Source: Allodiplogaster sudhausi
Lineage: Eukaryota > Nematoda > Chromadorea > Rhabditida > Diplogasteridae
NCBI GenBank assembly: GCA_945643635.1
Contig: CALZFC010000059.1
Coordinates: 1,464,501 to 1,528,500, forward strand
Length of the DNA: 64,000 nt
Direction: 5' to 3'
Part shown: positions 50,876-64,000 of the stretch, one piece after another
Layout of the letters: each line of letters starts with the position of its first letter
Numbering within the stretch: the stretch's first letter is position 1
Program-made: the position numbers and the translations under genes
Notes under the pieces: model-generated
Seen by the model: the letters and a program-made list of their open reading frames with translations, nothing else
What the model was told of the DNA's origin: nothing
The model's database searches: none

Positions 50876-53800
50876 TAAAAAATACAATGCTTTAATGGCC
50901 TGTCGTGACGAAAGGAATGAGGGAGTTCAGACGAAAGTATAGTGAGGAAAATGTAGTGTGAAAGACAGATAGAAAGAGAGAGAGAAACGGACAGAATGAC
51001 AGGTGAATAATTCATCATGTGACAGAAAGAATTGTAGAGAATTGTTATCATATTTGCTTTTTGGTGTTACCGTTTTCATTCTAAAGTCGAGCTTCTGTAA
51101 GATTGTAAATATATTTCGTGCCTTTTCCAGTTTAGCATTATCTGGAAAAGGCGCGAAATCGAACTCTGTCGAAATTGTAAGTCAATATGTGCGGACCGCC
51201 TGACATTCGCGTTAGATTGATAGGGAAAGAACGAAAAAGAGATAGTTTATTTAATTCATTTCATACAGTGTAATAGTAATAGCTGTAATAGTAATAACAA
51301 TAGCTTGCTGGCAAGTAAGTAATTCTCCATAAGAAAGAATTACTAATTATCGTCCTTTAATTCTTAGATAAATAATGAATATATTTTCTTGAAGCGGTAT
51401 TCAAATCAACCCGTGCAATATCGACAAAATTTGAATAATGCATGTAAAAACTGCTGAACTTATGAATACTAGAATAGATGAAGCTTCGAAGAGTAAGTAG
51501 AACCCTTGTTTTCCAGTGCCGTGGGGTTTAGAAGTTATCTTTTCTTCACATTTTTCGCGTGAATAAAATAACAGTCTATTGTTTCCCGACCAGGGAGAGA
51601 ATACAAGTAGAGAAATCACAAGCAGTACTAAGAAAATTTTTCGGTTCTGAGAGGTCAGCAGAATACCCATTCTTTTCCGTCAATAGATGGAGAGTGAGAG
51701 AGAGAGATCAGGATAAAGTGAGAGACTTAACACAATCAAGAGAGTGTCAGAGAAGCAGATATATATTTTTATTTTATATTCATTTGCAGCAACTCCAGTG
51801 GGCAGCCCAAGACGAACTAACGGCACGAATTTTTGGATAAGGAACAGTAATGGAGAGGAGATTGAAAGAGGAACATGAGGGCTCAAGCTTCCTCTTGCAG
51901 GCACATTCGAATAACGGGAGATGTCTAAGTTGAGACATCAAATTCCAAGGAATTATGATTCATGGTGAATCGCACGTAGTTAGGAAAATGAATAATTTTG
52001 AATGGAGGTGGAGGGGTGGAGAAACAGTTTAGAAAAGAAAAACAGAAGTAGGTAGATTTATTAGGGATTTTTTTTAGTGTCCAACACCACGAATCCGGCC
52101 TGGAGATATCCACACTAAAGATGCAACGAACCAACTTCCTATATTGGTTACATACATACATGTCTCATTGCATCATTTTAAACAAGCCTCATCTTTTTTC
52201 AAGACTTTATTCCCAAAATGATTGGGGGAGGGGAGGGTGAGAAAGATTGGTGATGGTGTATTGAAGATCTATGTTTAATGTTGAATGAATGAAGCAAGCG
52301 AAGAAGTGATATGATAAAGAGAAGAAGTGAGTGACAGAGAAGAAATACGCACGGAGCAGCAGCATCGCCAGCAGATTTGGCAGCTCCACCGGCCATCGAC
52401 TTGCCTGCAGCGGCTCCAGCGCCCTGGAAAAACTTAGTTATAAATTAAAATAAAATTTCGCGGCATTTTATTAAATTGAAAGGGTTCCCGAGCTGTTCTG
52501 ATAAAAAAGTTCACAAATCCACTAAAACGAACACCGGCGGGCGCCTTATTCTTGCCAAAGCACATGATTTCCTTGTTGGTAGCGAGAGAGAGCAGAGAAG
52601 TCAGAGAGCGAAGAGAGAGCGCGCGTAGGCGAGAGAGCTCATTGTCAGACGTCGATGGACGAGCCGAACGAGCGCCTCACGATTTGCAAGCGAGAATGAG
52701 AGTGGTGAAATGATGGCTAACGGCCCCTTTTATAGTTGCCAGAATGGAAAGGTCAGCTAAACTTTAGAAGACAACTTTCAAGTACACTGCGAGTTCATTG
52801 TCATGGAAAGTACTGAAGACCTGTGTTGTCCTTAGAATGCAATAATTCATTTCCGGTCAATGCAATTTTTCCATGTTCCCTTAGAACAATCTTAATTGTG
52901 TCGTCAAATGTTTTGTTTTTAGTGAAATTGGTCTATCGAAAAAGTGAATTGTAATATATTTTAATTATCCTTCAATTCCCTCAAAATATAGTATTTAAAT
53001 CAACAAATTAGTCATTGTTCAAATGCCGTTATTTAAAATTCATGCAGATGTAGATAGATATAAAGAGGAAAAGGAGAGGTTACCGAAAGGACAGTCTCAC
53101 TTTTCCCTCCCGCAAATAGGACATCAAGATCCTTCTCAAGAACACTTCTAGCTTCACTTCTGAAGCTTCTGAAGGAATGTATGCAATTAATTTGCAAAGA
53201 ACTCAACTGAAGGCATTTTATTCAATTTTTACAACAAGTGATACTCAACAAAAAGTTTGACGACAAATTAATGAAGTTGCAGGACAACTTGAAGTCGGCA
53301 GAGACGAATTGCGAATCGCAACAGAGGCCTTCTGAGACAGTTGCTTCACTGCCAAGGAAGAATAGCACGGTAGCTGAAGCTTCGGGGCAGGACCATCTAA
53401 TCAAATCGAACCATGCCTCGTTTATTCATCTCTCCTCCGACTTCCCCTCTGCCGCTCCCTCTGCCCCTTCGCGCCCTTGCGGAGGCCATCCTTCGACTTC
53501 CAGGCACGCGACCCTTCACCGATCATCAATCCACGCTGCAGCGAGAAGCCCATTTCCACCCCGACTTCCTCTCTTTCCGGCTCAGTGATCGAAAGTTTCT
53601 TCATTTTCAAAATTTGTAGAATTAACTAATTTCAATGATTCTTAAAAAAAAAGCAGTGCATTAAGCAGTTCTTCAATATTCAGCGACCGCTGCCTCAAGC
53701 GTCCCCACATCTGTCTTTTCGGGTTTGGGTTGCTCGATGCTTCCTTCGGTTTTGTCTCAAAATCTTTGCCGCCTGATTCATTAGAAATTTAACCAACATC

Positions 53801-56800
53801 TAAGAAGATGCAAAAAAAAACACTTTCAGTCTCGGCAGTTGACACATCTGCGAAGAGTTTGGGCTTCGCGGCGGCGGCTCCTCCACTCGCCGCTCCGACA
53901 CCGACCGTCGTGTTTTAACGGAGCGGATCTTAGTGACTCGCTACGAACGGCTGAATTTTTCGGGATATTGCAATCTCAGCTAGCATGCAATATTTTCAGT
54001 ACTTTTTGACTTCAACCGATGCGAGAGAGTGTGCTGAATTCAAAAATGCTTCTCCGATTTTTAATTTAACTTGGCTCGTACGGCTCGAGCCGCTCGGAGC
54101 CGTTCGAGACGCATCCCCTGGCTCACGGAGTGGTCAGGTAGTGCGAATAGGTTAAGCTTTGAAACATAATCGGCCATCGTCGAGCCACTGAACCTTAATC
54201 TTATGGCTAGTCTTTTAGGATGAAAAATAGAAAGGGTTGAACGAATGCTAAATCTGTAGTATTTTGTGAAAGTGTATACATTTATATCTTCAACAAAAGC
54301 CAAACTATCATAATCACCTTTGGACGTGAATATTAAACAGCTCGCGAGGCTTATCGCATGGCAATTGTGCAATATTGCTAAACGAGACAGCCGGAACGAA
54401 ACCGCTCAAGGCACAAAAAGAAGACAACTTGAAGAATGAATGCCCGACGAAATCTGTCCAGTGAATAATAATAGATGGAATACAAAAATTCTTAGCGAAA
54501 TCGAATTTTATTCAAAATCATCGCCTTAATAACTGTAACGTGAATCGAAACAACATTCAACAGAAGAATGTTGTACCAATCACGATGTCGCATCACTTCT
54601 TTACGCTTATGAATATTCAGAAGAATGGCTTGCCAAGCCTTCCTTCTACAACTCGTCAGCATAGCAATGTCATCTATCATTGTTTACTGGACACAGTTCA
54701 ACTACACCGTTTCAATATCACTTAAAGAACAAAATACAACTGATTTCTTCAAGCATTCATCCTTCAAGTTGTTATCTTTCTCTGCCATGAACTGTTCTTC
54801 CTCCTACTCTTCATCAACAGGGCAGGACTTCTATGTCAGGCGATTATTATCAATGTAATTCATGTGACAAAATATGTATCTTGCGATAATCATAAATCGA
54901 AATATTTATGGTTCTTGACCTTCTGCATGGTTCCCAATATCAACATGGTACCTCTGAAGATTTAATATTTACACATAAACAGGTGAATGGAATAACGGCC
55001 CAAACTTTTTGCATACCTGACCCACCGGCTAACTATGAAACATTCATCACTTTCAGCGATCCATTTGATGCAAAAAAGGGAAAACTCCTCGAGAAGATTT
55101 TTTTCCGCACCCAAAAATCCAGTCATTTCACCCCTCGAAAGTCGCCGTGTTCCGGGTGTCTCGTTTCTCAATATTGCACAACCGGCTTTTATCATTCGAT
55201 AAGCTCCTAACGAATTCGTATTCATGTCCAATCTTCATTTTGCGCTAATCGTGTTCTCTTTGATCAAGTTATAAATACTGCGCTTGAAAAAAAATACAGA
55301 CCTTGTCTCACCAAATACTATAAAATTTGCATGCGTTCAACTGTTTCTTCTTGCTTTTTTGTCATCCTAAAAGACTTACCACAACATTAAGGACTGGTAT
55401 TTAACAATCATGTTCGATGGAATGAGCGATTCGCGATACCAGACGATCTGCGCCCTCTTCCTTGGAGTCGCTTCTCTGTTCATGTTTATTGGATATGACA
55501 TTCAGGTTATATTCTCCCTCCTTTTGTTATCATGTTCATGTTCTGTACGAGAGGGGCAAAGAGACTTTTGGCCCCGGCTCCTTTGATAGTCCCCGGAGAT
55601 GGCCCATAGCATGGAGATGGCGGTGCTCTGTCTTGACCGCGCTGTTCATTGAGAGCTTCGTTGTCGAGCCAATCCTCCACTCGCTGCATCAGCGGCGACC
55701 GGAAGACTTTGGCAGCCACGATGGCTACTATGGGTCAGTGATCTACCATGTGGTAATATACTCATCAATAAAATGTGTAATAAGCTTTTTTTTATAATAC
55801 GTAAAGCAAAAGTTCTTACATATATCCTACATATATGCGGGCAACAACCTTTATATTCTGTTTCAATCAATAATGCAGAATTGTGATCTGAAAATATTAA
55901 TCTGCCAAAAATGGGCTGCCTGTTCAGCCTCGCCGTCTTCAACGGAGCGTTATGTATTACGGCATTTTTCGCTCCGTCATACCTTAATTATGTTCGACCA
56001 AAAGTGCGACTTTGCTTCTTTCATCGCTTTTTTTATTTGGATTTAATTTTAATCAGCAATAAATTTACAAAATATAGCATATATGTACATATATGTCCAT
56101 CTAAATTAAATTTACGAGAGAGTATCAACTGTTTTTTCTTTACCTTTCCTCTTTCAGTGGCTGATGTCGATCGGCGCACTTCTAATCACTTTCTATTTTA
56201 TGACATTTTTCTTTCTTCACCGCGTCCTTTACTTTGTTGGCTGCGTCGCCCTCGGCCCTTCTCTCTCTTGTATTTAATTGTTTCTTCTTTTTTTTACTTT
56301 TGAAAATTGCCATTTGCTAATGGCTACTTTTACATTTTCACAGCGTTTCATACCGGATATATGGAATACATGATCGAATTCTCTACAAGGAGAACGATCT
56401 CGCGCAACCAATCCATTGCGTGGTCCATGATGACCTCAAGGCAAGTTCGTTTGATAGTGAAAAATTGGCCTTTGCAAAACAATGCCCCATGAAGCATAAT
56501 TCTACATAAAACAATATACGTGGATATAAATAGGTTTGCTCTTTCTGGATACGCAAAAATTTTTATACATGATCGATTTTAGCATTTTCTTCGGCGGTCT
56601 GGTCTACATCGTCTGCAGCAACTTTAGCGTAGCCGAGGGCGCTTCTGACTTGGCCGACGGTGGATATCGATACTACTCAGACGCGGAAATTCGGTTTGGA
56701 TCTTTTTTATTCACAATAAAATTTTTTTATAATTTAATTTACATATAGTATATATTTTTAACCTCTTGATCTACTTATTCACAATATGTTTTTCAAAATT

Positions 56801-59800
56801 CTTGTAATATAAATATATTTTTAAAATTATTTATCTACCTTTATTTGAAAGAATCCTCTTCGGTGCCTTCGCGAGTCTGTCTCTTCTGTCTGCCGCGTTG
56901 CTCGCGTTGCTGCCGACACGGCCCGTCAATGACAGCATCGCCGATGAATGCGACAAGAGAAAGGAACCGCCGCAGGGGCTACTTGAGCAGACTCGTTTGT
57001 TCATCCTGTTTTTTCTTCTCCCCCCCCCAACGATTGATTGGGCCATCCTTGTATAGGTAAATAAATCAATACTTTCTTATTCCTTTTATTGATTGAATTA
57101 ATGTTCATATCATTAAATGATGATGATATCGCTGAATAAAAAAATATTAAATATTCTTCGTCGATCTATCAAGACAGTAGAAGAATGGTCTTCAATGCTT
57201 TCTCAGGGAAGATGCTGCGCGCGTTGTCTCATCGTCGAATTCTCTTGGTTACGCCTTACTACCTCTACATGGGCGCCTTCCACTCTTTCTGGCTGTCGAT
57301 TTACCCGACGTCTCTCGCCTTCACGAACACTCTCAGCACAGACACAATGCTCCCTGCTTACTATGCCATGTTCGCCCTCGTCGGCATTCTATTTAGTTAG
57401 ATTTCTTTTAAAAAGAAGTCCTATTGCTCAATAAACATACTAATTAATTCTCAATGTCAATATATTTTTTTGTTTTCAAAACTTTCTGTTTCGTGCTGAT
57501 GCATGACGACCCCTGCTGATGCATGACGACCGAAGTAGGCACACTAAAATGAAATTAAAAATTCACATCCCTAATTCAATAGACACACATCCTGAAAGGG
57601 CGCGTTAAATTTCGACATACAGTAGCGTGCGATAAAAGTGTATATTTTGGTTTTTCATGCATATTTTTCTTCAAAGTGAAGGAAAGTTTATGAAATTTTT
57701 TAGGATCGATTCTGTATAGTGACACACTTAAAATGGTATAATATTGGTATCATTGATCCACTATTGATCGAGAAAAAAAATCAATAACTCAAATTACCCG
57801 TTTTGCATATTTAGGCGTGCTGAACAAAATGATTTATTTCTTTGATCTTATGTGAGTTTTATGGGTATTTTATTTTATTTGTACTGAATAACATCCCTGC
57901 GATAACTTTTAGGTCTAGTTCTTATTTAATCTCATGTTATTACATGCTGGCTGCCCTCAGTTCGAGATTCATTCAATCGGCCTGAGATGTAGAAGGGTCA
58001 GCAGGATAAAATCAATCATTTGCCCATGAACTAAGTAATCGCCCATGTACTAGAAAGACAATTTAATGCCGTGATTGATATAGTTACGCCACCTGTCAAA
58101 TATGGCATTTTCTCGCCTTTTAGGTGTCTTCAATCGTGCATTGGTTTCTTTAAGCCACATGAAGTCAGCTTTCGTCCGCAGCCCTGACGTACTTAAAGTG
58201 ATGCTATGAAGGCGTCCGTGTTTCAAACACGGTTTTGCCTATCTCAAATGATAGTTAATAGGCTTTTTCATTTTGGGCAGCCTTGTTTTATCTTTGACTT
58301 CATGTGGCTTAAAGAAACCAATGCACGATTGAAGACACCTAAAAGGCGAGAAAATGCCATATTTGACAGGTGGCGTAACTATATCAATCACGGCATTAAA
58401 TTGTCTTTCTAGTACATGGGCAAATGATTGATTTTATCCTGCTGAGCCTTCTGCATCTCAGGCCGATTGAATGAATCTCGAACTAAGGGCAGCCAGCATC
58501 TAACAACATGAGATTAAATAAGAACTAGACCTAAAAGTTATCGCAGGGATGTTATTCAATGCAAATAAAATAAAATACCCATAATAACTCACCTAAGATC
58601 AAAGAAATAAATCATTTTGTTCAGCACGAATAAATATTCAAAACGGGTAATTTGAGTTATTGATTTTTTTCCTCGATCAGTAGTGGATCAATGAAACCAA
58701 TATTATATTAATTTAAGTGTGTCACTATACAGAAGCGATCCTGAAAATTTCATAAACTTTCCTTCACTTGGAAGAAAAATATGCATGAAAAACCAAAATA
58801 TACACTTTTATTGCACGCTACTGTACATAAGTAATTACGAAGTCTGTTGCGAGTATTTTTTATTATCCAGTGGGCATCTTCACTGCGGCAGCGTCTGGTC
58901 GCGTCCGCAACATTGGTCTCCGTCCTCTGTTGCTCGTCAACATCTCCGTCCACTTTCTCGTCTACTTTCTCTTTCTCGCGTCGACGCCAGCGCCGTCGAC
59001 GTACACGACGAACGACGAGAAGGCGTTGCTTTTTCAGCCGAGGTAGTTTCATTAATAGTTAATAAAAATAATAGAAATCATGTTTCACAATATCATTTAT
59101 GTATTTATATTGTACTTATTTCACAACACGAATTACTGCGTGCCAATCTCCCTAAACAGTTTTATTTAAAAATAGTTTTAAACTTTATTGATGTATTTAG
59201 AAGAAGCCCTTGCCCTTTTTGAGGAAGAACAAAGTCATATTCTGATTTGAGCCGTTGGATTTGCCTGGGTGTCGCCGTCCTCATGGGCATGGCTGGCAAC
59301 GCGAACGGCACGACGCGAGGAGTCATCAGCTCGCTCGTCCTGCCCGCCTTTCGCGCCCAGTCATTCGCCATCGCTCGATTCTATCAAGTCAGCTCTCTCT
59401 CTCTCTCTCAAACACACACACTCTCTCTCTCTCCCTACCTCTCTCTCTCTCTCTCTTTCTCTCGTTCTCTTTCTGTTCCTGTTTATGTCTGTCTTTCTCA
59501 CTCTACCGTATCATTCATGGCTCACAGTTCATGGTGATGAAGAGAAGAATTACCATCAGTAATGTTAAAAGAGCACGCAACTTTGCCATAATCTATTTTT
59601 AATTTTTCTGACTATTGAAGTCTCGTCTTCTAAAGCACACCATCCCTTGTGTCAGGCAAAAAGGCGCCAATTCAAGAGTGAGTTTTTTTGCTCATTTAAG
59701 GCAATCGCGGGTGTTGTACTTTTTGTGCTGTCGCCGCTGCTTTCTGTCTATCACTACGCCGTCGGTATGGGCCTCCTTTCAATGATCGCCGCATACACTT

Positions 59801-61144
59801 TCTGGATTGCGGCCGGCGAGATTAGGCAATTTTTTCATTCTATATATTTATTTTCTGTAAATGAAATAAAGTAACAAAACTAAAATAAATTCGAAATTGC
59901 AACTTGAGAAAAAGATAGAGATAGAGAAAGCAGAGCCTGCGTCGGGAAAGGGTAACAATTACTCCAAAAAGAACTCATGTTTATCATTTAGGAGCGATGA
60001 AAAAGCGGAGGAGAGCTCTTCGATGAAAGCCCACAATTGTGATGAAATAACATCAACTTGATGAAGCTACACATCAATATGCATACTAAAATGTATATTG
60101 AAATACGATTTTATGTTCTCTCCCTTTTTTGTCTTCTTGTTTGTTCCAATTGAGATTTGATTCACGAATGTCAGGTATTATGCATAATGTTAATGAATAA
60201 ATAAATAGTGTAATCAGAGAGGTCGATGATAAATGGATAGGGAATTTGTTTGAATTAGTAGTGAAGAAAACCAAGAGACGAAAATAATGTTAAGATACAG
60301 AATTGTAGTGAGCAAGCACATTCTAGGTAGAACATAACGCCTGCGCCCATTCATTTCATTGTGTTGTGTCCCAGAAGCTGAATGCCACATTTTAGTGCCG
60401 AGTCAATGAATCTTACATTAATCTCATCGTTATTTTTTAAGATGACGGAAAATTAAAAGAGGAAAGAGTTGTTTCCATAGTATTCGGCGACAACAGGCAC
60501 ACGATAAGCATGAACTTTGGCCATGAATATGGCCATGAACAATATTGAGAGACACAACTAATCTTGTTTGGGAAAAACGAGGGGAACTCGTTATTAGAGA
60601 AGCCAAAAAGTTCAATACGGAAGCATTCTGTTTCGAGGAGACTTTTATCTCTTCTTACCTCGAGGCGATCCACGAAAATGATGAACATATGTAAATATTT
60701 CATCGTTTATCGGTAATAGAAGTCGAATTTCTCATAGCTCGGACTGCATTCTGCGATCTTCGAAACATTCGATGGTAATAACTGTAACGTGAATATTACC
60801 ATCGAATATTTCGACAATGCAAGCCAAATAAACACGTTCGTTGCTTGAAGATTATTCTTCTACTGTCTTGATAGTTCAATTGACCCAGAACATATCGAAA
60901 AATGTACGGCGGAGACACAGCGAAAGGCAGCTTGAGAGCAGAAGTGGACGAGGCATCTTGTGAATGCGAAATACAATGGAATCGTAGAGAGCGAATAAAT
61001 AGTTAGAGAGGGAAAGAAAGGACTAAGAAAAGACATTGAGAGATAGCGAGAGAGAGAGAGTGAGCGAGACAGTGAGAGATAACGAGAGAGAGATATTGAG
61101 AGATAGCGAGAGACATAGAGATAGCGAGAGAGAGAAAGAGAGAG

Positions 61145-61197
<53 letters not shown>

Positions 61198-63829
61198 GGC
61201 CCGGCCCCTCCCTGCCATGGTTCAGTCACACATCGATTACAGCAAGCACAAGGATTGCTCTCATTCTTCCCTCTTTACACGAGAGGAGAAGCAATGCTAC
61301 TTTCTTTTTCTAGATAACTTTTGTACTTAATTCTCACCATCAGCATCTTGACGACAATTGATACTATTTCGTCGTCTTCTTCCTCTTTCTCAAAATTTAT
61401 ATTTGTAGTTCGCTCATAAATAGCGAATTCTTCACGTTCCACTGGCAGTATACATCTGCTAACTCACTTCCGGCATCGAATGTTCACTTGGAATCAAATT
61501 ACCATCCGACTCACCATCAGGTTAGTATTTCCCATCGTTTACTTTCAAGAGCTGTTCAAGTTAATCAAGGAAAATGCATTTATCTCCAAAAAATATGCTT
61601 TTATGCCTTTTCAATTAAGGTCATGCATAACTTGCTTACGTCCATATGATGGAAGGTCTCCGTCAGAAAGGGTGCATATCTTCTTCTCGTTGTGGATTCT
61701 CGAAGCTATCCTCAGAAACAACCGCCATGAAAAAATAGTAAGTTTTTTTTATACATTTTTGCAAGACGAATTTACGCCCTTGTCAATCTCGTGTTGGTTA
61801 AACGATGATGTTTTCAGAGCTAGTTGACGGGATATGGGCTGTGAGCATCACATATACGCCGACCACATTAAAGGAAGAATTTGTGTGTGTATTAATGACT
61901 AACAAATTTATATTTTATTTTGAATAAAATATTTTTTAAACTCTGTCACTTATTGCGGCACAGAGGCTCGAAATGGAAGAACGAGATTGCTGGACGATAT
62001 GATTTTCAATTAAAATAATCATTTTCATCGAGACAGCGGGGCAAATTCTATAATATGGACATTTCGACAACTTGTTCATCCCAGAGAATATGCCTGTCTT
62101 CTTCGCGTTATTCAAGGGAGAGCTTTGTTGCCTAATAATTTATCGCCCAAAGACATATGTATGTAAGTGCAAGGAGAGAGCAAAGAAGGTATAGACCACA
62201 GACAGATGAGATAGAGCGTGAGAGGTAATGATAGAGGGATAGAAAGAGAAGGAAAGAGAGAGAGAAAGAATGAAGGGAGACTTCCCATCGATTTCCGCCC
62301 TTCTGGTAGTCACACACTACTCCACTCAAGCGGCGACGGCCGTTTCATCTCTTCGCCCCTATGACAGCGAGTTCTAGATTCCCCTAGCAGCATACATCTG
62401 CCCCTAATACTAATGAGGATATGTCGATGAACTGCTATGACTTATGTAGTAAGTTACTTTTATATGCTTTTTATATTAGTATATCATATATTTGGATTTG
62501 TCAAAGGCTATGAAATAATAAAAATAGAAATATTTCTTGTTTTACAGTGTACTACGCCAATGTCGCCATCTTATGGATAGTGAGAATTCATTAGAAATCT
62601 CATCATGAAATCAGTACCACATGCTTCTCAACGAGCGGACGAAGCCTGACCATGAGGCTAGTGTTTTATTATGAGTAATGTCTTTTAAGCTCTTTTTAAA
62701 AAAAAGTTTGAAATTTTATTAATAAGCTGTATGGTTTTAAAGTTTACTAGCTATGTTTGGTGCAAAGTCATTACATAAGTACATATATAAACATGGATAC
62801 ATATGTACATACTTCCATAGATACATACGTACATACTTCCTATTCGCTCCCTCGCCTCCGCGCTCTCAGCGTTAGAAGCTTATTGAATTTATAGCTTCTC
62901 ACTGTCTTAAGCTTAAGACGTTCTACAGCCTACCCGTAATTTTATTTTGCTTGATCTAGTTTCATGTAGTGAGATAAATCTCTGATTCAACTGTCAATGT
63001 CTCTGCTAACCTTGCTGATCATGCCTGTTTTACATTTTTTTCCCGTTTGCGCGTCTCTATTTTCTAAAGACGCTCCAACCGAAAATAACCAGCTCTGCTG
63101 AAGGAGGGGAAATCACTCTTTCAATCACTCTTACCTTATCCTTTTCCTGATATTGATTACTTTAGATGTCAAGCCTGAGACTCGGTTACGTGGACCCGGA
63201 AAATTGTCCGTTCATTTATAGCAATTCGCCGGGAAACATGAAAGGTTTTCTTGAAGATAAAAATTTTCCAGAAGAACTAATAAGTTTAAAAAATTTAAAT
63301 AGTTGAATTTTTTAAAATTATACTCACGTTCAGAACAAAACTCGTTCCATATGAAAACGAATATACATACATATCATCTGAGGTGTATTACAAGCGATTT
63401 GGCTCGAAGCCGCCAAGAGAGCAGGATATCATTCCATTCAGCTCGTGAGCTTTCCTGAATACGGTTAAGTTTTGCAAATACCATTTGCAAGCTTACGTAT
63501 AGAATATTTTTAGCATCGCATAGTGCGCCTACTTATACTCTATAATCAATCAATTAAATTTATCATTGTATCGGGCCGTTTGTGAGATAAAGACCATATT
63601 CCCTGACCTCTCTCACTTTCAGTCGCACTCTCTCACTTACTTTTAGTCGCTCTCTCTCTCACTTTCACTCGCTCGCTCTCTCTCACTTTCACTGGCTTTC
63701 TCTCTCTCACTTTCACTCGCTCTCACTCTCTCACTCGTATCCCTTAATGAAGTTAACGTTCCAGTCTCCGTGCCCATCTGACATTCGGCTCGATGCAACG
63801 GATAAATTGATAGATTCAGGCACATATTC

Positions 63830-63956
<127 letters not shown>

Positions 63957-64000
63957 ATGTATGTATATGTATTTATGTAAATGCCTCATGCCAGAGTTTT

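Overview
This is nematode nuclear DNA. The strongest marker is the C-terminal half of a major sperm protein (MSP) gene at 36.4-36.6 kb, and beside it lies a degraded gene resembling the nematode sperm-specific SSQ family. Genes have short phase-consistent introns with TTTCAG-like acceptors, several TATAAAAG boxes sit upstream of small secreted-protein genes, and the intergenic DNA is full of (CT)n/(GA)n tracts and CATA/TATG microsatellites. I cannot name the species.

Layout: 2.6-3.9 kb is a fold-back DNA transposon derivative. 4.8-15.3 kb is an apparently intact synaptotagmin gene (11 exons, 388 aa, all ten C2 calcium-binding aspartates present, one GC-AG intron). 15.1-24.7 kb and 41.1-49.4 kb are the two arms of a large inverted duplication. 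Each arm carries one copy of a divergent SLC6 (sodium:neurotransmitter symporter) gene and one copy of a small Gly/Tyr-rich peptide gene. The SLC6 copies are damaged in different ways: the left copy has lost the TM3-TM6 exons, the right copy has an 8-nt frame-breaking deletion, and both share an in-frame TGA. One breakpoint lies in the last intron of the synaptotagmin gene, so the right arm ends in a dead copy of that gene's last exon. A third, collapsed copy of the unit lies at 50.3-51.9 kb.

Between the arms (24.8-41 kb) are an unrecognised gene family with a Gln/Tyr-rich 15-residue repeat, a deleted citrate-synthase fragment, an intact small precursor protein with dibasic cleavage sites (33.8-34.2 kb), a small hydrophobic-protein candidate, the MSP and SSQ-like remnants, a hAT-type MITE with an 8-bp target duplication, and two fragments of a PIF1/Helitron-type helicase. 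A recurrent module (R1) with the start peptide MAAYICHS or variants is found at least five times.

The right part (52-64 kb) holds a small Gly/Ala-rich protein gene on the minus strand, an 11-exon UNC-93/MFSD11-like transporter (55.4-59.9 kb, with a second GC-AG intron and a 1.2-kb palindromic Tc1/mariner-type element in one intron), and possible further SLC6-like exons near the right edge. The synaptotagmin and the MFS transporter look like ordinary functional genes. The rest of the window is duplicated, transposon-rich and decaying DNA.
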